64,000 nt of DNA from Cinclus cinclus (Eukaryota; Chordata; Aves; Passeriformes; Cinclidae), in the NCBI RefSeq assembly GCF_963662255.1, contig NC_085072.1:7713001-7777000 (forward strand), written 5' to 3'. The position numbers and the translations under genes are program-made. Shown piece after piece: positions 38,601 to 51,088 of the stretch (positions are counted from its first letter, which is position 1; every line of letters begins with the position of its first letter). The notes below the pieces were generated by a model. It did no database searches. It saw only the letters and a program-made list of their open reading frames with translations, and was not told the origin of the DNA.

Positions 38601-41600
38601 CCTAAAATGGCCAGGGATGGATTGTTACAGCACGTGGACCAATAGAAGCAAGAATCTATTATGTCACCATGGAGGCCAAGAATCACATGATTCATTGTGA
38701 CATCAAGTGGCCTAAAAGGGCATGGGATGCATTGTGACACCACAGAGGTTAAGAGAAGCAAGGAACCATTGTTACCCAATGGAGGCTAATAATCTAATGG
38801 TCCCTTGTGACACCAATGGGCCTAAAAGGGCCAGGGATGAATTGTGAAAGCATGGGGCCCAATTAAAACCTGGTACAATTATGCCACCATGGAGGCCAAA
38901 AATCAAATGATTCATTGGGACATCAAGTGGCCTAAAAGGGCATGGGATGCATTGTGACACCTCAGGGGTTAAGAGAAGCAAGGATCCATTGTGACCCAAG
39001 GCAGGCTAACAATCTTAGAATCCCTTTTGACACCAGGGGGCGCAAAAGGACAACGGACGAACTGTGACAGCATGGGGACCTATAGAAGCAAGGAACTATT
39101 ATGACACCATGGAGGCCAAGAATCAAATGATTCATTGTGACATCAAGTGGCCTAAAATGGCATGGGATGCATTGTGACACCACAGGGGTTAAGAGAAGCA
39201 AGGATCCATTGTGACCCAATGGAGGCTAACAATCTAATGATCCATTGTGACACCAGGGGTTGCAATAGGGCCAGGGATGAATTGTGAAAGCATGGGGCAC
39301 AATAAAAACATGGAAATATTATGACACAATAGAGGCCAAGACTCAAATGATTCATTGTAACACCAAGTGGCCTAAAAGGGCATGGGATGCATTGTGAAAC
39401 CACAGGGGCTAAGAGAAGCAAGGAACCATTGTGACCCAATGCAGGCTAACAATCTAATGATCCCTTGTGACACCAGGGGGCCTAAAATGGCCAGGGATGG
39501 ATTGTTACAGCACGGGGACCAATAGAAGCAAGGATCTATTATGTCACCATGGAGGCCAAGAATCAAATGATTCATTGTGACATCAAGTGGCCTAAAAGGG
39601 CATGGGATGCATTGTGACACCACAGGGGTTAAGAGAAGCAAGGATCCATTGTGACCCAATGCAGGCTAACAATCTAATGATCCATTGTGACACCAGGGGT
39701 TGCAATAGGGCCAGGGATGAATTGTGAAAGCATGGGGACCTATAGAAGCAAGGAACCATTATGACACCATGAGGGCCAAGAATCAAATGATTCATTGTAA
39801 GACCAAGTTCCCTAAAAGGGCTTGGAATGCATTGTGACACCACAGAGGTTCAGAGAAGCAAGGATCCATTGTGACCCAATGGAGGCTAACAATCTAATGA
39901 TCCATTGTGACACCAGGGGTTGCAATAGGGCCAGGGATGAATTGTGAAAGCATGGGGCACAATAAAAACATGGAAATATTATGACACAATAGAGGCCAAG
40001 ACTCAAATGATTCATTGTAACACCAAGTGGCCTAAAAGGGCATGGGATGCATTGTGAAACCACAGGGGCTAAGAGAAGCAAGGAACCATTGTGACCCAAT
40101 GCAGGCTAACAATCTAATGATCCCTTGTGACACCAGGGGGCCTAAAATGGCCAGGGATGGATTGTTACAGCACGGGGACCAATAGAAGCAAGAATCTATT
40201 ATGTCACCATGGAGGCCAAGAATCAAATGATTCATTGTGACATCAAGTGGCCTAAAAGGGCATGGGATGCATTGTGACACCACAGGGGTTAAGAGAAGCA
40301 AGGAACCATTGTGACCCAAGGCAGGCTAACAATCTTAGAATCCCTTTTGACACCAGGGGGCGCAAAAGGACCACGGATGAACTGTGACAGCATGGGGACC
40401 TATAGAAGCAAGGAACTATTATGACACCATGGAGGCCAAGAATCAAATGATTCATTGTGACATCAAGTGGCCTAAAATGGCATGGAATGCATTGTGACAC
40501 CACAGAGGTTAAGAGAAGCAAGGAACCATTGTTACCCAATGGAGGCTAACAATCTAATGGTCCCTTGTGACACCAATGGGCCTAAAAGGGCCAGGGATGG
40601 ATTGTTACAGCACGGGGACCAATAGAAGCAAGAATCTATTATGTCACCATGGAGGCCAAGAATCAAATGATTCATTGTGACATCAAGTGGCCTAAAAGGG
40701 CATGGAATGCATTGTGACACCACAGAGGTTAAGAGAAGCAAGGAACCATTGTGACCCAAGTCAGGCTAACAATCTTAGAATCCCTTTTGACACCAGGGGG
40801 CGCAAAAGGACCACGGATGAACTGTGACAGCATGGGGACCTATAGAAGAAAGGAACCATTGTGACACCATGAAGGCCAAGAATCAAATGGTTCATTGTAA
40901 GACCAAGTGGCCTAAAAGGGCTTGGAATGCATTGTGACACCACAGAGGTTAAGAGAAGCAAGGAACCATTGTGACCCAATGCAGGCTAACAATCTAATGA
41001 TCCATTTTGACACCAGGGGTTGCAATAGGGCCAGGGATGAATTGTGAAAGCATGGGGCACAATAAAAACATGGAAATATTATGACACAATAGAGGCCAAG
41101 ACTCAAATGATTAATTGTAACACCAAGTGGCCTAAAAGGGCATGGGATGCATTGTGACACCACAGGGCCTAAGAGAATCAAGGAACCATTGTGACCCAAT
41201 GCAGGCTAACAATCTAATGATCCCTTGTGACACCAGGGGGCCTAAAATGGCCAGGGATGGATTGTTACAGCACGGGGACCTTTAGAAGCAAGAATCTATT
41301 ATGTCACCATGGAGGCCAAGAATCAAATGATTCATTGTGACATCAAGTGGCCTAAAAGGGCATGGGATGCATTGTGACACCACAGAGGTTAAGAGAAGCA
41401 AGGATCCATTGTGACCCAATGCAGGCTAACAATCTAATGATCCCTTGTGACACCAGGGGTTGCAAAAGGGCCAGGGATGAATTGTGAAAGCATGGGGCAC
41501 AATAAAAACATGGAAATATTATGACACAATAGAGGCCAAGACTCGAATGATTCATTGTAACACCAAGTGGCCTAAAAGGGCATGGGATGCATTGTGAAAC

Positions 41601-42022
41601 CACAGGGCCTAAGTGAATCAAGGAACCATTGTGACCCAATGCAGGCTAACAATCTAATGATCCCTTGTGACACCAGGGGGCCTAAAATGGCCAGGGATGG
41701 ATTGTTACAGCACGGGGACCTTTAGAAGCAAGAATCTATTATGTCACCATGGAGGCCAAGAATCAAATGATTCATTGTGACATCAAGTGGCCTAAAAGGG
41801 CATGGGATGCATTGTGACACCACAGAGGTTAAGAGAAGCAAGGATCCATTGTGACCCAATGGAGGCTAACAATATAATGATCCATTGTGACACCAGGGGT
41901 TGCAATAGGGCCAGGGATGAATTGTGAAAGCATGGGGCACAATAAAAACATGGAAATATTATGACACAATAGAGGCCAAGACTCAAATGATTCATTGTAA
42001 CACCAAGTGGCCTAAAAGGGCA
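35601..42022 (+). repeat. 6.4-kb block, copy b
   Basis: This is the partner of 14041-20462. The shared chimeric monomers (3/5 at 36741-36960, 3/1 at 38941-39160, 2/3 at 39601-39820, 4/1 at 40481-40700) show that the two blocks descend from one chimera-containing ancestor and did not converge. Confidence 0.88.
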
Positions 42023-42579
42023 TGGGATGCATTGTGAAACCACAGGGGCTAAGAGAAGCAAGGAACCATTGTGACCCAATGCAGGCTAACAATCTAATGA
42101 TCCCTTGTGACACCAGGGGGCCTAAAATGGCCAGGGATGGATTGTTACAGCACGGGGACCAATAGAAGCAAGAATCTATTATGTCACCATGGAGGCCAAG
42201 AATCAAATGATTCATTGTGACATCAAGTGGCCTAAAAGGGCATGGGATGCATTGTGACACCACAGGGGTTAAGAGAAGCAAGGAACCATTGTGACCCAAG
42301 GCAGGCTAACAATCTTAGAATCCCTTTTGACACCAGGGGGCGCAAAAGGACCACGGATGAACTGTGACAGCATGGGGACCTATAGAAGCAAGGAACTATT
42401 ATGACACCATGGAGGCCAAGAATCAAATGATTCATTGTGACATCAAGTGGCCTAAAATGGCATGGAATGCATTGTGACACCACAGAGGTTAAGAGAAGCA
42501 AGGAACCATTGTTACCCAATGGAGGCTAACAATCTAATGGTCCCTTGTGACACCAATGGGCCTAAAAGGGCCAGGGATG
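41874..42579 (+). repeat. Short copy of 39894-40599 (1,980-bp offset)
   Basis: These 706 bp repeat the sequence nine monomers upstream. The left limit is the base after 'aatat' (41873), where the partner has 'aatct'. The right limit is 42580 (A), where the partner switches into the 4/1 chimera (G). The following monomers, about 42681-43619, run 3-2-1-5 and resemble 1541-2420, but with private changes such as 'aactctgaca'. Confidence 0.8.
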
Positions 42580-43622
42580 AATTGTGAAAGCATGGGGCCC
42601 AATTAAAACCTGGTACAATTATGCCACCATGGAGGCTAAAAATCAAATGATTCATTGGGACATCAAGTGGCCTAAAAGGGCATGGGATGCATTGTGACAC
42701 CTCAGGGGTTAAGAGAAGCAAGGAACCATTGTGACCCAAGGCAGGCTAACAATCTTAGAATCCCTTTTGACACCAGGGGGCGCAAAAGGACAACGGATGA
42801 ACTCTGACAGCATGGGGACCTATAGAATCAAGGAACCATTATGACACCATGAAGGCCAAGAATCAAATGGTTCATTGTAAGACCAAGTGGCCTAAAAGGG
42901 CTTGGAATGCATTGTGACACCACAGAAGTTAAGAGAAGCAAGGAACCATTGTGACCCAATGCAGGCTAACAATCTAATGATCCCTTGTGACACCAGGGGT
43001 TGCAGTAGGGCCAGGGATGAATTGTGAAAGCATGGGGCACAATAAAAACATGGAAATATTATGACACAATAGAGGCCAAGACTCAAATGATTCATTGTAA
43101 CACCAAGTGGACTAAAAGGGCATGGGATGCATTGTGACACCACAGGGGCTAAGAGAAGCAAGGAACCATTGTGACCCAATGCAGGCTAACAGTCTAATGA
43201 TCCCTTGTGACACCAGGGGGCCTAAAATGGCCAGGGATGGATTGTTACAGCACGGGGAGCAATAGAAGCAAGGATCTATTATGTCACCATGGAGGCCAAG
43301 AATCAAATGATTCATTGTGACATCAAGTGGCCTAAAAGGGCATGGGATGCATTGTGACACCACAGGGGTTAAGAGAAGCAAGGATCCATTGTGACCCAAT
43401 GCAGGCTAATAATCCCAGGATCCCATTTGACACCAGGGGGCGTAAAAGGGCCAGGGATGAATTGTGACAGCATGGGGACCAATAGAAACAAGGAACCATT
43501 ATGACACCATGGAGGCCAAGAATCAAATGATTCATGGTGACATCAAGTGGCCTAAAATGGCATGGAATGCATTGTGACACCACAGAGGTTAAGAGAAGCA
43601 AGGAACCATTGTTACCCAATTG

Positions 43623-45162
43623 AGGCTAACAATCTAATGGTCCCTTGTGACACCAATGGGCCTAAAAGGGCCAGGGATGAATTGTGAAAGCATGGGGCCC
43701 AATTAAAACCTGGTACAATTATGTCACCATGGAGGCCAAAAATCAAATGATTCATTGTGTCATCAAGTGGCCTAAAAGGGCATGGGATGCATTGTGACAC
43801 CACAGGGGTTAAGAGAAGCAAGGAACCATTGTGACCCAAGGCAGGCTAACAATCTTAGAATCCCTTTTAACACCAGGGGGCGCAAAAGGACCACGGATGA
43901 ACTGCGACAGCATGGGGACCTATAGGAGCAAGGAACCATTATGACACCATGAGGGCCAAGAATCAAATGGTTCATTGTAAGACCAAGTGGCCTAAAAGGG
44001 CTTGGAATGCATTGTGACACCACAGAGGTTAAGAGAAGCAAGGAACCATTGTGACCCAATGCAGGCTAACAATCTAATGATCCATTTTGACACCAGGGGT
44101 TGCAATAGGGCCAGGGATGAATTGTGAAAGCATGGGGCACAATAAAAACATGGAAATATTATGACACAATAGAGGCCAAGACTCAAATGATTCATTGTAA
44201 CACCAAGTGGCCTAAAAGGGCATGGGATGCATTGTGACACCACAGGGGCTAAGAGAAGCAAGGAACCATTGTGACCCAATGCAGGCTAACAATCTAATGA
44301 TCCCTTGTGACACCAGGGGGCCTAAAATGGCCTGAGATGGATTGTTACAGCACGGGGACCAATAAAAGCAAGGATCTATTATGTCACCATGGAGGCCAAA
44401 AATCAAATGATTCATTGTGACATCAAGTGGCCTAAAATGGCATGGGATGCATTGTGACACCACAGGGGTTAAGAGAAGCAAGGATCCAATGTGACCCAAT
44501 GCAGGCTAACAATCTAATGATCCATTGTGACACCAGGGGTTGCAAAAGGGCCAGGGATGAATTGTGAAAGCATGGGGCACAATAAAAACATGGAAATATT
44601 ATGACACAATAGAGGCCAAGACTCAAATGATTCATTGTAACACCAAGTGGCCTAAAAGGGCATGGGATGCATTGTGACACCAAAGGGGCTAAGAGAAGCA
44701 AGGAACCATTGTGACCCAATGCAGGCTAACAATCTAATGATCCCTTGTGACACCAGGGGGCCTAAAATGGCCAGGGATGGATTGTTACAGCACGGGGACC
44801 AATAGAAGCAAGAATCTATTATGTCACCATGGAGGCCAAGAATCAAATGATTCATTGTGACATCAAGTGGCCTAAAAGGGCATGGGATGCATTGTGACAC
44901 CACAGGGGTTAAGAGAAGCAAGGAACCATTGTGACCCAAGGCAGGCTAACAATCTTAGAATCCCTTTTGACACCAGGGGGCGCAAAAGGACCACGGATGA
45001 ACTGTGACAGCATGGGGCCCAATAGAAACAAGGAACCATTATGATACCATGGAGGCCAAGAATCAAATGATTCATGGTGACATCAAGTGGCCTAAAATAG
45101 CATGGACTGCATTGTGACACCACAGAGGTTAAGAGAAGCAAGGAACCATTGTTACCCAATGC
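43623..45162 (+). repeat. 7-monomer (1,540-bp) tandem duplication, copy 1
   Basis: It matches 45163-46702 at 1,540 bp with no difference in the rows I compared, and the match runs on to 46803. Shared private marks are 'cccttttaac', 'aactgcgacag', 'tataggagca', 'aataaaagca', 'ggatccaatgtgac', 'accaaaggggc', 'atgatacc' and 'catggactgc'. The left limit is 43621-43622 (tg against gc). The order is 4-3-2-1-2-1-(3/5). Confidence 0.93.
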
Positions 45163-46702
45163 AGGCTAACAATCTAATGGTCCCTTGTGACACCAATGGG
45201 CCTAAAAGGGCCAGGGATGAATTGTGAAAGCATGGGGCCCAATTAAAACCTGGTACAATTATGTCACCATGGAGGCCAAAAATCAAATGATTCATTGTGT
45301 CATCAAGTGGCCTAAAAGGGCATGGGATGCATTGTGACACCACAGGGGTTAAGAGAAGCAAGGAACCATTGTGACCCAAGGCAGGCTAACAATCTTAGAA
45401 TCCCTTTTAACACCAGGGGGCGCAAAAGGACCACGGATGAACTGCGACAGCATGGGGACCTATAGGAGCAAGGAACCATTATGACACCATGAGGGCCAAG
45501 AATCAAATGGTTCATTGTAAGACCAAGTGGCCTAAAAGGGCTTGGAATGCATTGTGACACCACAGAGGTTAAGAGAAGCAAGGAACCATTGTGACCCAAT
45601 GCAGGCTAACAATCTAATGATCCATTTTGACACCAGGGGTTGCAATAGGGCCAGGGATGAATTGTGAAAGCATGGGGCACAATAAAAACATGGAAATATT
45701 ATGACACAATAGAGGCCAAGACTCAAATGATTCATTGTAACACCAAGTGGCCTAAAAGGGCATGGGATGCATTGTGACACCACAGGGGCTAAGAGAAGCA
45801 AGGAACCATTGTGACCCAATGCAGGCTAACAATCTAATGATCCCTTGTGACACCAGGGGGCCTAAAATGGCCTGAGATGGATTGTTACAGCACGGGGACC
45901 AATAAAAGCAAGGATCTATTATGTCACCATGGAGGCCAAAAATCAAATGATTCATTGTGACATCAAGTGGCCTAAAATGGCATGGGATGCATTGTGACAC
46001 CACAGGGGTTAAGAGAAGCAAGGATCCAATGTGACCCAATGCAGGCTAACAATCTAATGATCCATTGTGACACCAGGGGTTGCAAAAGGGCCAGGGATGA
46101 ATTGTGAAAGCATGGGGCACAATAAAAACATGGAAATATTATGACACAATAGAGGCCAAGACTCAAATGATTCATTGTAACACCAAGTGGCCTAAAAGGG
46201 CATGGGATGCATTGTGACACCAAAGGGGCTAAGAGAAGCAAGGAACCATTGTGACCCAATGCAGGCTAACAATCTAATGATCCCTTGTGACACCAGGGGG
46301 CCTAAAATGGCCAGGGATGGATTGTTACAGCACGGGGACCAATAGAAGCAAGAATCTATTATGTCACCATGGAGGCCAAGAATCAAATGATTCATTGTGA
46401 CATCAAGTGGCCTAAAAGGGCATGGGATGCATTGTGACACCACAGGGGTTAAGAGAAGCAAGGAACCATTGTGACCCAAGGCAGGCTAACAATCTTAGAA
46501 TCCCTTTTGACACCAGGGGGCGCAAAAGGACCACGGATGAACTGTGACAGCATGGGGCCCAATAGAAACAAGGAACCATTATGATACCATGGAGGCCAAG
46601 AATCAAATGATTCATGGTGACATCAAGTGGCCTAAAATAGCATGGACTGCATTGTGACACCACAGAGGTTAAGAGAAGCAAGGAACCATTGTTACCCAAT
46701 GC
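45163..46702 (+). repeat. 7-monomer (1,540-bp) tandem duplication, copy 2
   Basis: This is an apparently identical tandem copy of 43623-45162. It diverges at 46804 (C in 'atgccacc', T in copy 1), where the next cycle would continue. Many of its private marks recur at about 49063-50100 and 53025-54060, so this is a family of related blocks and the 1,540-bp duplication is its youngest member. Confidence 0.92.
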
Positions 46703-48173
46703 AGGCTAACAATCTAATGGTCCCTTGTGACACCAATGGGCCTAAAAGGGCCAGGGATGAATTGTGAAAGCATGGGGCCCAATTAAAACCTGGTACAATT
46801 ATGCCACCATGGAGGCCAAAAATCAAATGATTCATTGTGACATCAAGTGGCCTAAAAGGGCATGGGATGCATTGTGACACCACAGAGTTTAAGAGAAGCA
46901 AGGATCCATTGTGACCCAATGCAGGCTAACAATCTAATGATCCCTTGTGACACCAGGGGTTGCAAAAGGGCCAGGGATGAATTGTGAAAGCATGGGGCAC
47001 AATAAAAACATGGAAATATTATGACACAATAGAGGCCAAGACTCAAATGATTCATTGTAACACCAAGTGGCCTAAAAGGGCATGGGATGCATTGTGACAC
47101 CACAGGGGCTAAGAGAAGCAAGGAACCATTGTGACCCAATGCAGGCTAACAATCTAATGATCCCTTGTGACACCAGGGGGCCTAAAATGGCCTGAGATGG
47201 ATTGTTACAGCACGGGGACCAATAGAAGCAAGGATCTATTATGTCACCATGGTGGCCAAGAATCAAATGATTCATTGTGACATCAAGTGGCCTAAAATGG
47301 CACATGGGATGCATTGTGACACCACAGGGGTTAAGAGAAGCAAGGAACCATTGTGACCCAAGGCAGGCTAACAATCTTAGAATCCCTTTTGACACCAGGG
47401 GGCGCAAAAGGACCACGGATGAACTGTGACAGCATGGGGACCTATAGAAGCAAGGAACCATTATGACACCATGAAGGCCAAGAATCAAATTGTTCATTGT
47501 AAGACCAAGTGGCCTAAAATGGCATGGAATGCATTGTGACACCACAGAGGTTAAGAGAAGCAAGGAACCATTGTTACCCAATGGAGGCTAACAATCTAAT
47601 GGTCCCTTGTGACACCAATGGGCCTAAAAGGGCCAGGGATGAATTGTGAAAGCATGGGGCCCAATTAAAACCTGGTACAATTATGCCACCATGGAGGCCA
47701 AAAATCAAATGATTCATTGGGACATCAAGTGGCCTAAAAGGGCATGGGATGCATTGTGACACCTCAGGGGTTAAGAGAAGCAAGGAACCATTGTGACCCA
47801 AGGCAGGCTAACAATCTTAGAATCCCTTTTGACACCAGGGGGCGCAAAAGGACAACGGATGAACTCTGACAGCATGGGGACCTATAGAATCAAGGAACCA
47901 TTATGACACCATGAAGGCCAAGAATCAAATGGTTCATTGTAAGACCAAGTGGCCTAAAAGGGCTTGGAATGCATTGTGACACCACAGAAGTTAAGAGAAG
48001 CAAGGAACCATTGTGACCCAATGCAGGCTAACAATCTAATGATCCCTTGTGACACCAGGGGTTGCAGTAGGGCCAGGGATGAATTGTGAAAGCATGGGGC
48101 ACAATAAAAACATGGAAATATTATGACACAATAGAGGCCAAGACTCAAATGATTCATTGTAACACCAAGTGGA
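46703..48173 (+). repeat. Satellite between the 1,540-bp and 3,962-bp duplications
   Basis: Monomer order is 4-2-1-3-4-3-2-1-(5). The stretch to 47304 matches about 49,500-50,606 at a 3,302-bp offset (15 monomers plus the 2-bp insertion), including the private 'cagagtttaagag' at about 46885. To the right of the insertion it joins a type-3 monomer, whereas the other two insertion copies join type 2. Confidence 0.8.
47301..47304 (+). other. 2-bp (CA) insertion, copy 1
   Basis: The unit start reads 'cacatgggatgc' instead of 'catgggatgc', making a 222-bp monomer and moving the phase by 2. A 222-bp unit keeps the minus-strand reading frame, which explains the longer frame of 169 codons over this spot. 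Confidence 0.95.
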
Positions 48174-48925
48174 CTAAAAGGGCATGGGATGCATTGTGAC
48201 ACCACAGGGGCTAAGAGAAGCAAGGAACCATTGTGACCCAATGCAGGCTAACAATCTAATGATCCCTTGTGTCACCAGGGGGCCTAAAATGGCCAGGGAT
48301 GGATTGTTACAGCACGGGGAGCAATAGAAGCAAGGATCTATTATGTCACCATGGAGGCCAAGAATCAAATGATTCATTGTGACATCAAGTGGCCTAAAAG
48401 GGCATGGGATGCATTGTGACACCACAGGGGTTAAGAGAAGCAAGGATCCATTGTGACCCAATGGAGGCTAATAATCCCAGGATCCCATTTGACACCAGGG
48501 GGCGTAAAAGGGCCAGGGATGAATTGTGACAGCATGGGGACCAATAGAAACAAGGAACCATTATGACACCATGGAGGCCAAGAATCAAATGATTCATGGT
48601 GACATCAAGTGGCCTAAAAGGGCATGGGATGCATTGTGACACCACAGGGGTTAAGAGAAGCAAGGAACCATTGTGACCCAAGGCAGGCTAACAATCTTAG
48701 AATCCCTTTTAACATCAGGGGGCGCAAAAGGACCACGGATGAACTGTGACAGCATGGGGACCTATAGGAGCAAGGAACCATTATGACACCATGAGGGCCA
48801 AGAATCAAATGGTTCATTGTAAGACCAAGTGGCCTAAAAGGGCTTGGAATGCATTGTGACACCACAGAGGTTAAGAGAAGCAAGGAACCATTGTGACCCA
48901 ATGCAGGCTAACAATCTAATGATCC

Positions 48926-48970
48926 CATTTGACACCAGGGGGTATAAAAGGGCCAGGGATGAATTGTGAC
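48926..48970 (+). repeat. Type-5-like patch inside a type-2 monomer
   Basis: In the monomer at 48843-49062, the stretch from 48926 to 48970 reads 'cccatttgacacc' through 'attgtgac' as in type 5, while both flanks are type 2. The paired copy at about 52888-52932 is pure type 2. The patch also has 'ggtataaaag' where type 5 has 'ggcgtaaaag'. A short gene-conversion tract or a double exchange would explain it. Further differences between the two copies follow within S1-S2 of neighbouring sequence, so the outer limits are uncertain. Confidence 0.7.
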
Positions 48971-50602
48971 AGCATGGGGCACAATAAAAACATGGAAATA
49001 TTATGACACAATAGAGGCCAAGACTCAAATGATTCATTGTAACACCAAGTGGCCTAAAAGGGCATGGGATGCATTGTGACACCACAGGGCCTAAGGGAAT
49101 CAAGGAACCATTGTGACCCAATGCAGGCTAACAATCTAATGATCCCTTGTGACACCAGGGGGCCTAAAATGGCCTGAGATGGATTGTTACAGCACGGGGA
49201 CCAATAAAAGCAAGGATCTATTATGTCACCATGGTGGCCAAAAATCAAATGATTCATTGTGACATCAAGTGGCCTAAAATGGCATGGGATGCATTGTGAC
49301 ACCACAGGGGTTAAGAGAAGCAAGGATCCAATGTGACCCAATGCAGCCTAACAATCTAATGATCCATTGTGACACCAGGGGTTGCAAAAGGGCCAGGGAT
49401 GAATTGTGAAAGCATGGGGCACAATAAAAACATGGAAATATTATGACACAATAGAGGCCAAGACTCAAATTATTCATTGTAACACCAAGTGGCCTAAAAG
49501 GGCATGGGATGCATTGTGACACCAAAGGGGCTAAGAGAAGCAAGGAACCATTGTGACCCAATGCAGGCTAACAATCTAATGATCCCTTGTGACACCAGGG
49601 GGCCTAAAATGGCCAGGGATGGATTGTTACAGCACGGGGACCAATAGAAGCAAGAATCTATTATGTCACCATGGAGGCCAAGAATCAAATGATTCATTGT
49701 GACATCAAGTGGCCTAAAAGGGCATGGGATGCATTGTGACACCACAGGGGTTAAGAGAAGCAAGGAACCATTGTGACCCAAGGCAGGCTAACAATCTTAG
49801 AATCCCTTTTGACACCAGGGGGCGCAAAAGGACCACGGATGAACTGTGACAGCATGGGGCCCAATAGAAACAAGGAACCATTATGATACCATGGAGGCCA
49901 AGAATCAAATGATTCATGGTGACATCAAGTGGCCTAAAATAGCATGGACTGCATTGTGACACCACAGAGGTTAAGAGAAGCAAGGAACCATTGTTACCCA
50001 ATGCAGGCTAACAATCTAATGGTCCCTTGTGACACCAATGGGCCTAAAAGGGCCAGGGATGAATTGTGAAAGCATGGGGCCCAATTAAAACCTGGTACAA
50101 TTATGCCACCATGGAGGACAAAAATCAAATGATTCATTGTGACATCAAGTGGCCTAAAAGGGCATGGGATGCATTGTGACACCACAGAGTTTAAGAGAAG
50201 CAAGGATCCATTGTGACCCAATGCAGGCTAACAATCTAATGATCCCTTGTGACACCAGGGGTTGCAAAAGGGCCAGGGATGAATTGTGAAAGCATGGGGC
50301 ACAATAAAAACATGGAAATATTATGACACAATAGAGGCCAAGACTCAAATGATTCATTGTAACACCAAGTGGCCTAAAAGGGCATGGGATGCATTGTGAC
50401 ACCACAGGGGCTAAGAGAAGCAAGGAACCATTGTGACCCAATGCAGGCTAACAATCTAATGATCCCTTGTGACACCAGGGGGCCTAAAATGGCCTGAGAT
50501 GGATTGTTACAGCACGGGGACCAATAGAAGCAAGGATCTATTATGTCACCATGGTGGCCAAGAATCAAATGATTCATTGTGACATCAAGTGGCCTAAAAT
50601 GG

Positions 50603-50606
50603 CACA
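50603..50606 (+). other. 2-bp (CA) insertion, copy 2
   Basis: The same 'cacatgggatgc' variant occurs 3,302 bp after copy 1. The left flank is shared with copy 1 ('cctgagatgg', 'ggtggccaag', 'cctaaaatgg'). The right flank continues with 'ggttaagagaagcaaggatc', a type-2 monomer, unlike copy 1. Confidence 0.95.
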
Positions 50607-51088
50607 TGGGATGCATTGTGACACCACAGGGGTTAAGAGAAGCAAGGATCCATTGTGACCCAATGGAGGCTAACAATCTAATGATCCATTGTGACACCAG
50701 GGGTTGCAATAGGGCCAGGGATGAATTGTGAAAGCATGGGGCACAATAAAAACATGGAAATATTATGACACAATAGAGGCCAAGTCTCAAATGATTCATT
50801 GTAACACCAAGTGGCCTAAAATGGCATGGGATGCATTGTGACACCACAGGGGCTAAGAGAAGCAAGGAACCATTGTGACCCAATGCAGGCTAACAATCTA
50901 ATGATCCCTTGTGACACCAGGGGGCCTAAAATGGCCAGGGATGGATTGTTACAGCACGGGGACCAATAGAAGCAAGAATCTATTATGTCACCATGGAGGC
51001 CAAGAATCAAATGATTCATTGTGACATCAAGTGGCCTAAAAGGGCATGGGATGCATTGTGACACCACAGGGGTTAAGAGAAGCAAGGA

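Larger units (their letters stand above)
48174..51088 (+). repeat. 3,962-bp-offset duplication, copy 1
   Basis: It matches 52136-55050 (18 monomers plus 2 bp). Differences include T at 48272 against A, and the short type-5-like patch at 48926-48970. Shared private marks are 'cccttttaacatc', 'cctaagggaatc', 'atgcagcctaac', 'caaattattc' and 'aagtctcaaatg'. Confidence 0.88.

Noticed and set aside
48942..48950. TATA-box-like 'gtataaaag'
   Set aside because: It is the type-5 'gcgtaaaag' with CG changed to TA in a single copy. It has no associated gene or promoter context.
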